This document shows positions 1 to 11,200 of a stretch of DNA of 64,000 nucleotides, piece by piece. The stretch lies in the NCBI GenBank assembly GCA_928724745.1, contig CAKMXJ010000016.1, forward strand, positions 324,501-388,500. The letters run 5' to 3'. Source of the stretch: Anthracocystis setariae. Lineage: Eukaryota > Basidiomycota > Ustilaginomycetes > Ustilaginales > Ustilaginaceae. Made by a program: the position numbers and the translations under genes. Every line of letters begins with the position of its first letter. Position 1 is the first letter of the stretch. Under the pieces are notes generated by a model, which was not told where the DNA came from, did no database searches, and saw only the letters and a program-made list of their open reading frames with translations.

Positions 1-63
1 TCCAATAGCGTCATCACGCCTGCTGTCGTCGTCGTCGCCGCTGCGGTTGACGCGCCCGATACC

Positions 64-1470
64 ATGACTGTGGCTGCCGCTGTAGCTCCACCGGCTGCAG
101 TGGCCGTGACTGCTGCTGCTGCCGCACCAACCGTCGTGGCCGTAGATGTTGCTGCTGCCTCCGACTCCGTGGTTATTGCCCCTGTTGCTGCCACGTCCGA
201 CGCGATCGCGGCACCTACTGGTGTTGTTGTGCCAATCGCCCTGACCCCGCCACATGTCCGGATGACCTCTTGTGTGGTCGGTTCGCCATTGGTACCGTTG
301 TTCCTTGGCCCATCGTCGCGATCGCCGTCGTCGAGTGGGTCGATCTCCCCGCCTCGTTCGCCTGTTTACGTGCGTACTTCGCCGGAGCTGTACGTACCAT
401 CCTCCCCTCCTGCGCAAGTTCTCACCTCCCCGGGGACGTTTACAGCCGAGGAGCTGCGTGCGATGACAAGCGCGCAGCTTCATGAGCACGGTCTGACGCC
501 GGCCTCGCCGCCCATGGAGTCTCGTTCGCCGGTCTATGACGCTGGGGCGGTTGCCAGTCCTCGGCTCGCCCGCACGCCTGAAATCGGTCTGCCATTAGGA
601 TCTCCTGGCCGCCGAACTCCTGAAATCGGCCCGCCACCCATTCGTCGGCCCGAGGACGTGGTGCTGTTACGCACTGGTCCTCGTAAACCCTCTCTGGTCG
701 AGATGCTGGAGTGGACAGAGCGATACACCGCCCCTGCTCTACTCATCGCAATTGCCAACGAGGCCTGGGACCGCGAGTGGCAGCTCGACGATGCCGGCAA
801 GGTATGGCTGCACCGAACGATGGTGCGCCGCTTGACTGAGGGTAGTTCGCCGTGGCCGAACTACAGCTGCCAGCACTGTGCAGATCTCGATGTACCGTAA
901 GTAACACTTTCGACATGTATGGCTCGGACGGCACTGACAACCTGCCTCGTCTCTCTTTTTTTTTTCGCTAGATGCTTTCCGGTCACCTACGGTGACCCGA
1001 CCGGACCTCGCCCCCGACCCGCAGCGTCGTCATGCTGCCACTGCCTGACGACCAAGAAGAAGTGTGGCGGTCGTACGATCTGGCGCGCCACACGCCACGA
1101 GTACGTCGGTGATAGCCCTCACTCCACATTGAGCACAAACGAGCGGGCTGTGGTGCGTGCCCACCTCTCGTACCCTGGTGGCCCCGGCTTGGGCATGGTG
1201 CGGCGTCGCGACCGCCTGGTGGACTGGTTCAAGGAGCGAACCTTCCACCTCGACGCTCGCGATGCCTTCTCGATGGAGGGCACAATCGGGACGCAGGTGC
1301 GTGAGGCCCTAACCCGATACCACCGTGAGAACCGCTCCTTGCTTGGCCAGTACCTGCCGTGTGAGGTCATGGAGGAGGAGTCGAACTTCGAGGGTCTTGG
1401 CTGGTTCGTGGAAAGCCGTGGTGACGACGAAGAGGAGGTGCGGTACCATCGCCCTGAGATCTTCCGCTAG
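64..1470 (+). CDS. Zn2Cys6-like cysteine-cluster protein, two exons, possibly 5' partial
   Basis: The proposed coding sequence joins 64-896 and 972-1470 (about 443 aa). The 75 bp intron has a GTAAGT donor at 897 and a pyrimidine-rich acceptor ending TTTCGCTAG at 971. Splicing keeps the frame and brings together two C-x2-C-x6-C half motifs: one ends exon 1 and takes its last Cys from the first full codon of exon 2, and the other follows about 20 residues later with a KKK stretch before its last Cys. This six-cysteine layout resembles a fungal Zn(II)2Cys6 cluster, although the gap between halves is longer than usual. The first 200 residues are Ala/Val then Ser/Pro-rich low complexity. The frame is open to base 1, so the true start may lie outside the window. 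It abuts a retrotransposon and could belong to a repeated family. DNA binding is inferred only. Confidence 0.6.
897..971 (+). other. intron splitting the cysteine cluster
   Basis: The donor is GTAAGT and the acceptor is CGCTAG after a run of T. Without splicing, the reading frame stops at 898-900 (TAA), which lies inside the donor itself. Removing these 75 bases restores an open frame and completes the first C-x2-C-x6-C. Confidence 0.7.
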
Positions 1471-1658
1471 CTGTCGTTTAGCAATCAAAGTCGTTTCTGT
1501 TGTGCTTGAAAACTTTATGCATTGGTCGTGATGTCTTTGAGATTTGAGAAAAGAGTGTGAGTGTGTGGCGACGGGTGTCGATGGCGGCCGATTGAATATG
1601 CCAACACACCGCGGTCATGTCACGGCGGCGGAATAACCAGCATCACGCCGCCAATTTA

Positions 1659-4600
1659 TCAAGCGCGGTCGGATATCCAATTCGATTGCCGCCGCCTCGC
1701 TACTCGGGGAGGTCGTCCCCCCCGCTTTTCCTCATACTCCCGGATGAGATCGGGGCAGGCCAGAAGTTCGACGTACTCCCAGGAGGCCTGTTCTTCAGGG
1801 TAGCCCCTCCAAAGGACGCGATATTGGAGCCGTCCAGCAATGGTGCGGCGACCCGCGATAGCTTCGACCTCGTACTCAAGGTCTTCGTCATGTAGATGTG
1901 GCACTGCCACACGCTCATCCCTACCCTCGAGCTTGCTGGACCTCAACTTCTCGAGCATCGAGACGTGGAAGACATCATGAACGCGGAGCGACGCCGGCAA
2001 CTGAAGACGGTACGCTCTGGCGCCGATGCGCTCGATGATGGGGTACGGCCCAGCAAAGCGAGTGTCGAGCTTGGGACTCGGTCGACGAGTCTTCCAATTG
2101 CGTCGATTGACGTAGACAAGTTCACCAACCTTGAACTCGACGTCGAGGCGTTTCTTGTTGTACTGCTCGACAGCACGAGTTTGAGCCAATCGTACTTGGT
2201 CTTGTAGATAAGCTGTGAGGTCTGCTTCTGAACGAGCGAACTCCGCTCGTTGAGGGTCGAGCACGCCAGCACGTTCTGGTACTTCAGGATGCATTTTGGG
2301 GTTCCACCCGTAGCACGCAAAGAAGGGTGAGACGCCGAGACTGCTATGTACCGCATTGTTGTAGACGAACTCGGCATTGGCTAGTAGTGAGGCCCAGTTG
2401 TCCTGCTCGAAATTGCAATACATACGGAGGTACTGCTCGACGACTTGATTGACTCGCTCCGTTTGACCGTCTGTTTGAGGATGATACGCTGTCGACAGCG
2501 AGTGCTGGATGGCGTGGAAATCGGTGTACCGTTTCCAGACCGCGGAGATGAACTGACGACCGCGGTCGGAAACGATATGCTCGGGTGTTCCAAACCGACG
2601 GAACACGTGTTGCTGGAGGAGCTCAGCAGTGCCAGCCGATGTGACGGTTTTGACCGTCGGCGTGAGCACCGCGAGCTTGGTAAGCCGGTCGACGACGACA
2701 AGAATCGAGTCGTAGCCATCGGAGAGTGGCAAGCACTCGATAAAGTCCATGGATACTGATCCCCATGGTCGTGAGGGAGTGGCCAACGGCTTGAGCAGGC
2801 CGTACGGCCGATGACGGGGTGCCTTGTAGCGAGCGCAGACCGGGCAGCTCGCTACGTAATCGGCGATCCAAGCACGCATTCCCGGCCACCAGTAATGCCG
2901 CTGGGTGAGGGATAACGTTGCATCCCGTCCTGGATGGCCGGCGGTGATGCCGTCGTGACATTGTGTCATCACCATGAAACGCAAGTGTTCCACTGAGAGC
3001 GACTGTTCGCTGGCAATCTTGGCTGAGCGTGTGTCGCGGCGGCCCTGCTTTCCGGCCAACGTGACCCTGGGAATGACGAGTCGGCCATCGCGGTGCCAGA
3101 GACCGTCTTTGACCTCGAAAGGCATGTGCTTGTGGAGCGCCTGGAGCTCGGTGTCGAGAGGTTGGAAAATGCGGGCTAGCTCCGGCAGGCCGCCCTTTAC
3201 TATTGCCGCCATCGACGAACGCGGCTGGATAGCCTCCACTAAGCCGCCGTCGGATCGTAATCGGTCCGGTGACCTATTTTCCGGCAATGCAGTTTCGAAA
3301 TTGCGGGGGTGGAGGAGCTGCCGTACGTTGTGTTCACGCTCCTCTGCCGACGGCTCCATATCACTGCGTCGCGTCAAGGAGTCGGGCTCACCAGCCTTGT
3401 CTCCTGGTCGGTACTGAACGACGAAATCGAAGTCGGCCAGTAGTACAGCCCACCGAGCCTGTCGTCCGCTAATGCGGCGTTGCACTGTGAAGTACTTGAG
3501 CGCCTCGTGATCTGAGAGCACAGCAAACTGAGACGGGAGCCCCGCCAGCATATGTCGCCACTGATGGAGGCAGGCGACGATGGCAAGGAGCTCTTTATCA
3601 TGGATCTCGTAGTTTCTCTCAGCTGACGTCATCTTGCGCGAGTAGAACGCCACGGGATGCCATCTGTTCTCCGTCTCCTGTTTGAGAACGCCGGCAATGG
3701 CGAAGTCGCTGGCGTCAGTCTCGAGGCGGGTCGACTTGTGATAATCGAAATGTTGCAGTACTCCGGCTGTTGTGAAAGCCTCGATGAGCTTGTGGAAAGC
3801 CTCAACCGCCTCCTCCGACAACTGGAACTTCTTGAAGCGCTCCGTAGGCTTGATGAGCGATGTGAGAGGCTTCGAGATGCGAGCGAAGTGTGATATGAAC
3901 CGGCGATAGAAGTTCGCGAACCCAAGGAAGCGCTGGATATCATGAACCGTCTGCGGCAACGGCCACTCTTTGATGATTCGTACCTTCTCTTGATCCATTT
4001 CGATACCTCCTGGCGTGATGACGTAGCCGAGGAACTCGACGGTGTCTGTGTGGAAGATGCACTTCGACAGCTTGGCGAAGAGACGGTTCAATTTCAAACG
4101 CCGCAATACTTCGCGGACGTGCTCAACATGCTCATCCTCGTTGTTGCTGAAGATGAGGAAATCATCGAGATACACCACGACATAGATTCCGATGATATCG
4201 CGGAAGATGCCGTTGACAAGAGACTGGAAATGCGAGGGCGCGTTTGCCAACCCGAAAGGCATGACTAGGTACTCATACAAGCCGAGCTGGGTGCCGAACG
4301 CCGTCTTCCATTCATCGCCGTCAGCTATGCGTACCAGGTTGTAGGCCGCCTTGAGATCGAGCTTACTGAACACCTTAGCATTCCTTAGGAGGAACAGCTG
4401 CTCCTCGATGAGCGGCAGCGGAGCTCGATTCTTGACAGTGACCTCGTTGAGCCCTCGGTAGTCGACACAGAGGCGGAGACCGCCGTCCTTCTTCGGCACA
4501 AACAGCACTGGTGAGCGCGCTGGGCTCTTTGATGGTCGAATGAATCCCTTCGCAAGATTCTCGTCGAGGTACTTGCGTAGTTCCTCCATCTCCTTAGGCC

Positions 4601-5447
4601 CCTTGAGATAGAGTGGGCCCTGCGGAGGTTTGGCTCCCGGCACGAGCTCGATGGGCAAGTCCGTGCTGGTGCGAGGAGGCAGCTTGTCGGCCTCGACTTC
4701 ACTGAAGACCGCCTCGAGATCCCGGTATTGCTCTGGGATCGACACTGGAGTCGGTGGTTCAGGCTCCACATCAATCTCGATGCCCTTGTCTTCGCCGGTC
4801 GGGACGAAGCCGAAGCTTGGCAGAGAGGAGGGTGGAGCATCGATCAGCATGATGCCAATCGGTCCGTCCTGATAGGACGCCTGGACGAGCTGTTGGAATG
4901 AGACGAACTCGTTTCCGTGGACAGTGATAGCCGGCTCATTAGCTGGTGGGGTGCGGCTGGTGACATTATGGGGCCGGCCGAAATGGTGCTCAACGCGGCT
5001 CAATGAACCTCGCTGCGCCGCAGTAAATTGAATTCGGCCCGAAGTCCAGTTGATTTTCGGCTGAAGTGTGCGAAGTTCCTGGTAGCCGATAATGAGATCG
5101 AAATCGCTGATGTCCGCGACATAGGCCTGCAGCGGCGGTAAAGTTTGCTCGCCGATGTTGACCGTCAGCGTCGCATCGTGAGTGATGGCTAGCCGATGGC
5201 CGCTGACGCCGTGGACTGCAGTGGGCTGGGGAGTGGTCTTGGTGTTAATACAATATTTACGGGCGTAAGCGCTTGAGAGAAGAGACAGTGAAGCTCCGGT
5301 GTCGGCCAGGATGCGAGCCGGGCACCCGTTGATGGTGCCGGTAACTTCGAGGACCGACAGATTGGAGTTAGCCGAGAAACACAGTGAACAGTTCCGATAT
5401 ATACAGGGTGATGGCGACGGCGGTTGTAGGGCAAGACAAGCCATCAT
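1659..5447 (-). CDS. pol: Ty3/gypsy Pol polyprotein with chromodomain
   Basis: This is a 1262 aa polyprotein. Visible domains are: aspartic protease with a DTGAS active site near residue 49; reverse transcriptase with a YLDD catalytic box near residue 426; RNase H starting ETDASD near 575; integrase HHCC zinc finger near 830-865 (H...H...CPVC); integrase core D, D, E around 900, 960 and 997 (MDF, SDRG, DGQTERVNQ); and a C-terminal chromodomain around 1200-1250 (YRVLWRGYPEEQASWE). The domain order (integrase last, with chromodomain) marks a chromovirus of the Ty3/gypsy group. Such chromodomains usually direct insertion to heterochromatin. All catalytic residues I can recognise are present. Translation probably depends on the ATGA overlap with gag. 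Confidence 0.93.
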   Translation of the reverse strand: MMACLALQPPSPSPCIYRNCSLCFSANSNLSVLEVTGTINGCPARILADTGASLSLLSSAYARKYCINTKTTPQPTAVHGVSGHRLAITHDATLTVNIGEQTLPPLQAYVADISDFDLIIGYQELRTLQPKINWTSGRIQFTAAQRGSLSRVEHHFGRPHNVTSRTPPANEPAITVHGNEFVSFQQLVQASYQDGPIGIMLIDAPPSSLPSFGFVPTGEDKGIEIDVEPEPPTPVSIPEQYRDLEAVFSEVEADKLPPRTSTDLPIELVPGAKPPQGPLYLKGPKEMEELRKYLDENLAKGFIRPSKSPARSPVLFVPKKDGGLRLCVDYRGLNEVTVKNRAPLPLIEEQLFLLRNAKVFSKLDLKAAYNLVRIADGDEWKTAFGTQLGLYEYLVMPFGLANAPSHFQSLVNGIFRDIIGIYVVVYLDDFLIFSNNEDEHVEHVREVLRRLKLNRLFAKLSKCIFHTDTVEFLGYVITPGGIEMDQEKVRIIKEWPLPQTVHDIQRFLGFANFYRRFISHFARISKPLTSLIKPTERFKKFQLSEEAVEAFHKLIEAFTTAGVLQHFDYHKSTRLETDASDFAIAGVLKQETENRWHPVAFYSRKMTSAERNYEIHDKELLAIVACLHQWRHMLAGLPSQFAVLSDHEALKYFTVQRRISGRQARWAVLLADFDFVVQYRPGDKAGEPDSLTRRSDMEPSAEEREHNVRQLLHPRNFETALPENRSPDRLRSDGGLVEAIQPRSSMAAIVKGGLPELARIFQPLDTELQALHKHMPFEVKDGLWHRDGRLVIPRVTLAGKQGRRDTRSAKIASEQSLSVEHLRFMVMTQCHDGITAGHPGRDATLSLTQRHYWWPGMRAWIADYVASCPVCARYKAPRHRPYGLLKPLATPSRPWGSVSMDFIECLPLSDGYDSILVVVDRLTKLAVLTPTVKTVTSAGTAELLQQHVFRRFGTPEHIVSDRGRQFISAVWKRYTDFHAIQHSLSTAYHPQTDGQTERVNQVVEQYLRMYCNFEQDNWASLLANAEFVYNNAVHSSLGVSPFFACYGWNPKMHPEVPERAGVLDPQRAEFARSEADLTAYLQDQVRLAQTRAVEQYNKKRLDVEFKVGELVYVNRRNWKTRRPSPKLDTRFAGPYPIIERIGARAYRLQLPASLRVHDVFHVSMLEKLRSSKLEGRDERVAVPHLHDEDLEYEVEAIAGRRTIAGRLQYRVLWRGYPEEQASWEYVELLACPDLIREYEEKRGGRPPRVARRRQSNWISDRA

Positions 5448-7117
5448 TCGGTTGTCCCACGCCCATTTCCCTCGTCGTCAGGATCGCCATCGACTCGGTC
5501 GTCGTCGGCAAGAGCTGGAAGATCTTCATAATCAAACGCCTCCTCTTCCTCTTGATCTTCGACGTCCTCTTGTGCCACGACGTCCTCTTGTGCCACATAA
5601 GCTCGAGGTCCCGGCCGTCGTGGCGCTCCGGTGGCCGTCTCTCGGGCCGGCTGAGGGCAGTCACGAACCCAATGACCCTCTTTACCACATCGCTTGCACG
5701 TGGTGGCGCCGAAAGTCGTCGGCGAGCGATCGTAGGCGACAGGCAGACGCTGGGCCATGTGAGGCGGTAACGGTCGAGGGCGCGCTGGAGCGGGTGTGGC
5801 TGCAGCCGGTCGAGTCTCTGTCGCGGACGGCGCTAATACTCGTCCAGCCGTTTTCGCACCGACGGCGGCCGGAGCGTTAGTTCGCCCGGCCGAAGTGAAG
5901 AAATCGTACCGCAGTGAACTTGAGGTCGGCTGAGTGAGGGTCGCTGCACCGCCCTGGTACGTCTGTTGCGCCAGGACCCGATTGCGGTCCAAATCTTCTA
6001 CCTCGCGATAGAATTCCCACATCGTCTTCGGTGACGTGCGTTCGAACTGACGCTGGAGAGCTGTCGTCAAACCTCGTCGGAAAAGGTGGAGCTTGAGGTG
6101 TTCGTCGCTCATGCCGGCGCGCTCTTCGAGGGTCCTGAACGCCTCAACATACTCGCTTGCGGCGCCTGGCTTGTCGCTGGCAAGGCGCAGGGCATAGAGC
6201 TTATTGAAAGCGTCTAGCTTCTCGTCATGTACCCCATAGAGTTGTTTGAGCCGGTTAACGAAGAGAGCCCAGTCACCGAACAACGCACCCGACTGTGATG
6301 GATCGGCCCGTAGTTTCGACCGGTACCAAGTGAGAGCCCGACCCTTGAGGTGTGGCCCTAGGAACTGGATCCTCTTGCGGCCGTCGGACATCTCTTGGTA
6401 TCGGAACCAGGCCTCGACCTGAATGAGTGACATTTCCAGGTCATCCTCTTGCCAATCGGGGAAATCGAGCTTCGGGTCGCTCTTGGTGGTGTTGCGCTCG
6501 ACGTTGGCTTCCCGTGTCGGCATCGTGGAGTGGTCCCAGGCAGGGCGTCGGCCGGTGGACGTTGAATACAAATCCTCTTGACTGTATTCGTCATTCCAGC
6601 GTAGGACTGACGTCGCTGGCCGACGGGCTGGAGTGGAGCTACCCAGCGGGGCAGAGCGCCGAGGGTCATCGTGCATACTGTACGATCTCTCCTCTTGTGC
6701 TTCGAGGCCAGGAGCCACGGCGGCGACCTCCGGCTCACCCCCTCGGCGTAGGGGTGGCTTGATCAGCTCCCTGAGGTCTGCGATCTCGGCCTTGAGCGCG
6801 AGGATCTCCTCCTGTTGCGCCGTGAGGGGTCGCGACGACGCTGGTATAGCTGTCAAAGGCGTGGACGACGACTTGAAGCCGGTCGCCTGGTCCATGAGTG
6901 TGTAGAGCTTCTCCTGGAAGCGGAGTCGGTCCTGACTCTCTTTCAGCATGGCCTCCTGTCGACTAGCTTCGTAAACCATGCGTTGATTGTGGACCTCCTT
7001 CATCTGAAGTCGTATGTCCTCAATTAAGCCTTGCAGCAATGGTTCCGGGTTCGCTGCAGGAGGCGACGAAGCCCGACTGCGAGGAGTACTGCCTCGCGGC
7101 GCAGCTGTGTCGGACAT
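5444..7117 (-). CDS. gag: Ty3/gypsy Gag (capsid-nucleocapsid) polyprotein
   Basis: This 557 aa protein would form the virus-like particle that packages element RNA. Residues 20-140 are charged and partly coiled-coil. A retrotransposon Gag domain follows around residues 210-370, with a typical W-x-FRYQEMSDG-like start and an EF-R-L-E-R segment. A CCHC zinc knuckle (CKRCGKEGHWVRDC) lies near residue 471. The C-terminus is acidic and Glu-rich. The stop codon overlaps the pol start in the four bases ATGA (5444-5447, read on the minus strand). The first ATG at 7117 is the only upstream Met in frame before non-coding leader sequence. Confidence 0.9.
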   Translation of the reverse strand: MSDTAAPRGSTPRSRASSPPAANPEPLLQGLIEDIRLQMKEVHNQRMVYEASRQEAMLKESQDRLRFQEKLYTLMDQATGFKSSSTPLTAIPASSRPLTAQQEEILALKAEIADLRELIKPPLRRGGEPEVAAVAPGLEAQEERSYSMHDDPRRSAPLGSSTPARRPATSVLRWNDEYSQEDLYSTSTGRRPAWDHSTMPTREANVERNTTKSDPKLDFPDWQEDDLEMSLIQVEAWFRYQEMSDGRKRIQFLGPHLKGRALTWYRSKLRADPSQSGALFGDWALFVNRLKQLYGVHDEKLDAFNKLYALRLASDKPGAASEYVEAFRTLEERAGMSDEHLKLHLFRRGLTTALQRQFERTSPKTMWEFYREVEDLDRNRVLAQQTYQGGAATLTQPTSSSLRYDFFTSAGRTNAPAAVGAKTAGRVLAPSATETRPAAATPAPARPRPLPPHMAQRLPVAYDRSPTTFGATTCKRCGKEGHWVRDCPQPARETATGAPRRPGPRAYVAQEDVVAQEDVEDQEEEEAFDYEDLPALADDDRVDGDPDDEGNGRGTTE

Positions 7118-8234
7118 GTCGAGTACGGGGCGCTGCTTGAACGATCCACTCTAATGTCAGCGGTCGGGCGCCTGGTAAATAGGCCGATCTTGTTTCGAGA
7201 GCGGTGCGGTCCTGTTGGGCTGGGCCGCCGAGTTTGGGTTACGCGCCTGTGCAACTGGGAAGTACGAGGTGGGTTGCGCAGATACGTCGGCGGTCCGATA
7301 AAGGCGACTGGGCCGCACTCGACTCGGCGGCGGTGGAGTGTGGGCCTCTCAACCGCGTTCGACCTATTACCGACTGACGCTGTTGGCGCTCCGTTCAGCG
7401 GCAGCACGGCGTACTCGGTATTACGGTGTGTTAGCTTGGTGTCCCGCGAGCGCTCTTGACGAGACAGGAAGCTGTTCAGATGGTTAGGTGAACACTGGGA
7501 GTGATCACCAAGCTGTTACGGCGACGGCGTAGGGCCTGACGTCCCGATGTCAGCCTGTAGGCAGCGTTTACGCGCTGCGGTGTCGATACCGGTACCGACG
7601 AGGTCTAGCTGTTCTCCGACTTGAACGGAGGCACGCGAGGAAGCTGCAATGCTACTTGTATTGCAACTTACTGAACTAGAAACTGAATGATCGTGAAGAC
7701 GACGTTAAGAAGCTATACTGAGCTTAGAGACTGTGTTGTAAGAAGTAGAGTGGATGAGGAGCTCATCCACGTCGAACCAGATGAGGAGACATTAAGTAGG
7801 ACCGCTCCAAACCCCTATGGCAAGGCCAATCCGGCGCTAGCCTATTGTCTAGCTGCACGGCCTGCATGTGTGCCTGTTCTGGCCGTGGTACAGGCGGCTG
7901 ATCACCTCCAAGCCTCTGAGAGCGCCTGATATGGTGTCCCTCAACTGTTGATCGCCTCGAGATGGTGTTGTCGCGATCCGGCGTCTCTGCGACGTTGAAC
8001 AGCCGCGATCCGACCACTATGAGCAAAAGCGGCCGAAATTAACTCTCTGAGCCGCACTCGCGTTGACGGCGGCCGCGAAGCGGTTTTTCCACCGCTTCGA
8101 CTTCGCTGCCTATGGTAACAACATTGCTCGGTACGACGCACTGCCGGTAGCTTACCTCCTCTCCTCCGACTGCGAAGACGGCCAACCAAATACTTACTTA
8201 GCCGCGCTCAAACTGAGGGCGGTCGAAAAGCTAG
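7118..8234. other. non-coding junction between two divergent retroelements
   Basis: These 1.1 kb lie between the gag start of element 1 (minus strand) and the open pol frame of element 2 (plus strand). They should hold the untranslated leader of element 1 and perhaps its 5' LTR, but I could not fix LTR borders or a primer-binding site. A frame of 71 codons (8063-8278, no ATG) runs into the element 2 pol in another frame and might be a relic of its upstream coding region. No recognisable gag or protease is present on the plus strand. Confidence 0.5.
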
Positions 8235-8261
8235 TTTTCCGCCGCCTCGGCATCGCCGCCC

Positions 8262-11200
8262 GTGACACCCGACTCTAACGAGTTGCCCGTCTTTGACACA
8301 GACTGCGAGCCTGCTCTCCGTGCCGCGTTCCTCGCCCTTTTCGACGACTATCCCGACGTATGGCGCCCCGACCTAGGCTTGCTTCGGACAGGCGACGCCA
8401 TGCGCCTTCCTTCCAAGGTCTTGGATCGTAATCCTCATCAGTTCAAGCCTCGTCTATATCGCGTCTCACCGCGCGATCGTCGAGCCATCGATGAGGTTTT
8501 CGACGCGCTGACCAAGCACGGTCGACTCACTAAGGCTCCAGCGGGAACGCCTTGTGGTTGGCCGGTGTTTGTGGTCTATCGCAACGGAAAGCCGCGACCA
8601 GTCGTTGACCTGCGTCAACTGAACCAAGTGGTAGATCCAGATCATTATCCACTACCCAACCCAGATGATCTTCGCGAACGCTTGGCTGGAGCTAGGTTCA
8701 TAACTACCTTCGACTTACGCAAAGCGTTTTATCAGATGCCCCTTCATCCAGAGGATCGCTGGAAAGCAACCGTTTTGACACATCGCGGTCAGGAGACCCT
8801 CTCCTGTACTATAATGGGTCAATCTCGTTCAGTCGCTTTCCTGCAACGGACTCTGACAAACGCCTTCGCCGCTGCCGGCCTTGCTGACAAGACCTTTGTC
8901 TACGTCGACGACTTTGGTGTCCGCTCTAACACCGCTGATCAACATCTTCAGGACGTTCGTGCCGTTATGAATGTTATTCGCGACCTTGGCCTCACTCTCG
9001 CGCGCGACAAGGCCCACGTCGCTCGCTCCGAAGTTCCACTTCTCGGCCACCTCGTCTCCGGGGTTGGTACTCGCTTGCATCCCGACAAATGCGCGGCCAT
9101 ACAAAACATCCAGTACCCAACCACCCTAAACCAGCTGGAATACATCGTTGGCTTCTTCTCTTACTACAAAACTTACGTCTCTCGCTTCGCAGCACTCATC
9201 GCTCCATTGCAACGTCTTAAAACGATGCTTCTGAAGGGTGCTCCTTCTGGCGGGCAGGCAAGAAAGAAGCACTGTTCCATCACCACCGTTCCTGACGACC
9301 CAGGTGCGCGTCAGGCCTTGCAAGAGCTGAAGTCAATCCTTCAAGACCGAGTCCTGCATTTTCCCGACTACTCGAAACCGTTCCTTGTCTATGTGGACGC
9401 CTCTCAGCAGCATGGCTTCGCCCTCGCGTTGCATCAAAATCGTTCTAATTCTTCTTCAACCGATCCTGCCGAAGTTCCCATCTGGTTCGACTCACGAGCC
9501 TTGCAACCCGCGGAACGAGCGTACTGGCCAACCGAGTTAGAAGCGGCAGCCGCCGTTTGGGCCCTGCAACGCACCAAGCGTTTCCTTGATGCCTCACCTG
9601 GTCCCCATATTCTTTTCACGGACCATCTAGCCGTCACCAGTATTGCCGATGCGAAGCCCTTTTCCATGACTCCCGCTTCCCGCAATCCTCGCTTGGTCCG
9701 CTTCGCGCTCCTTCTGGCGGAGTTTCGTCCCAAGCTGCAATTCATGCATCGTAAGGGTATCTACATGACACATGTAGACGCTTTGAGCCGTATTCAAGCA
9801 GCCGATGCCTCCAACCTCGCCGCTACCGTCGACACCGTTTCAGTCAGCCCAGCCCTTCAAGAGACCATCGCCTCCAGTCAGCGCTCCGACTCCACCTTCG
9901 CTCGCATCACGGCTGGCTTGCTCGAGAAATCCAACGGCGAACTTCCCTTCTCCGTCGACGGCTGGGGTCTCAACGCGGCTGGCCTTCTGCACAAGGTCGA
10001 TCACGACAACAAGTGGCGTATCTGCATTGGCCCAACCGCTCTTCCGCAGCTCATTGCTCTCGCACATTCAGGTCATCTCGGGGTCAGCGCAACATTCGAT
10101 CGATTCCGTCAAGTGGCTTACGCACACCACTTGCTGCGCCACATCAAGACCTTCGTACGTCGATGTACACATTGTCAACAGACTGCAACACTACGCCACC
10201 GTCCTTATGGCTCTTTGCAACCCCTGCCTAGCCCGGGTCTTCCCTTCCTCACCTTATCCTGCGACTTCATTGTCCGTCTGCCGCCCGTCCGGTCTCATTT
10301 TGATCGCGACCTTCTCGACACCGTGCTCGTGGTTACCGACACCGCAACTCGCAGGATCTACCTTCTCTCAGGAGCAACGACTTGGTCAGCGGAGCAATGG
10401 AGCTTTCGCTTTGCAGAACGTCTTCTTCCCCACGTCGGTTACCCGACTCGTCTCATCAGCGATCGAGATTCTCGTTTGACATCGGCCTTCTGGAAATCAC
10501 TCAACGCCCGTTACGGATGCGAACTCATTCACTCCGCTGCGCATCACAAAAGCGACGGACAAAGTGAACGTGCCATTCAATCCGTGGAAATGGCACTGCG
10601 CGGCCTTTGCAATGCCTGGTCAGATGACTGGGCCAATCACCTGCCTCTAGTCGAGCTTCTTCTGGGGAACCGTGTGAACTCTTCTCTCAACGCGGCCCCA
10701 AACGATCTTCTTTACGGTTTCAAACTCCGAGATCCTTTTACAGCTCTGCAACTTGACTCGCCTATTCTTCAACAAGTTTCCCCGGCTGGAGACCTCGCGA
10801 TCGCTGAACGCCGCGTCGCATTTCGGCAAGAGGCGCTTGATCATCTGGCAGCAGCCCAGGCGTATATGAAGCACCGGTACGATCAGCTTCATGAGCCTCC
10901 CCCATCGCTGCACGTTGGTGATTGGGTTTGGCTCAACATCGGTGATGGTTATGGCGTTCCCAAAAGCCATCTACCAGTCGATCGCCGCCTCGGGGTCCAA
11001 CGCTTAGGCCCTTATCGGATTCGACGAGTTGTCAGCGAGCTCGCTTATGAGCTCGACCTCCCAGCCGATTCCCGGATCCACCCAGTCATATCGATTCAAC
11101 ACCTGGAAGTCTATACGCCTTCCGCTCACCCACCTCACGAGCAACGAATTACCCACATCCTCAAGGAGCGTACACTCAAAACCCGCGGACTCCAATACCT

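Larger units (their letters stand above)
1659..7117 (-). mobile_element. Ty3/gypsy chromovirus, coding body (element 1)
   Basis: This minus-strand LTR-retrotransposon body has intact gag (5444-7117) and pol (1659-5447) frames in the order protease, reverse transcriptase, RNase H, integrase, chromodomain. No stop or frameshift interrupts either frame, so insertion is probably fairly recent. I could not find a matching pair of LTRs. Only 188 bases separate the pol stop from the neighbouring gene, and they share no obvious words with the sequence upstream of gag. The 3' LTR may therefore be missing or very diverged. A 5' LTR, if present, should lie somewhere in 7118-8000. Confidence 0.9.

Noticed and set aside
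1471..1658. Possible 3' LTR of element 1 in the short gap after pol
   Set aside because: I found no polypurine tract next to a TG start and no shared words with the sequence upstream of gag.
7614..7630. tRNA T-arm-like hairpin (CTCCG stem with a seven-base loop on the minus strand)
   Set aside because: No matching acceptor stem or proper D and anticodon arms at the right spacing, so not a tRNA gene.
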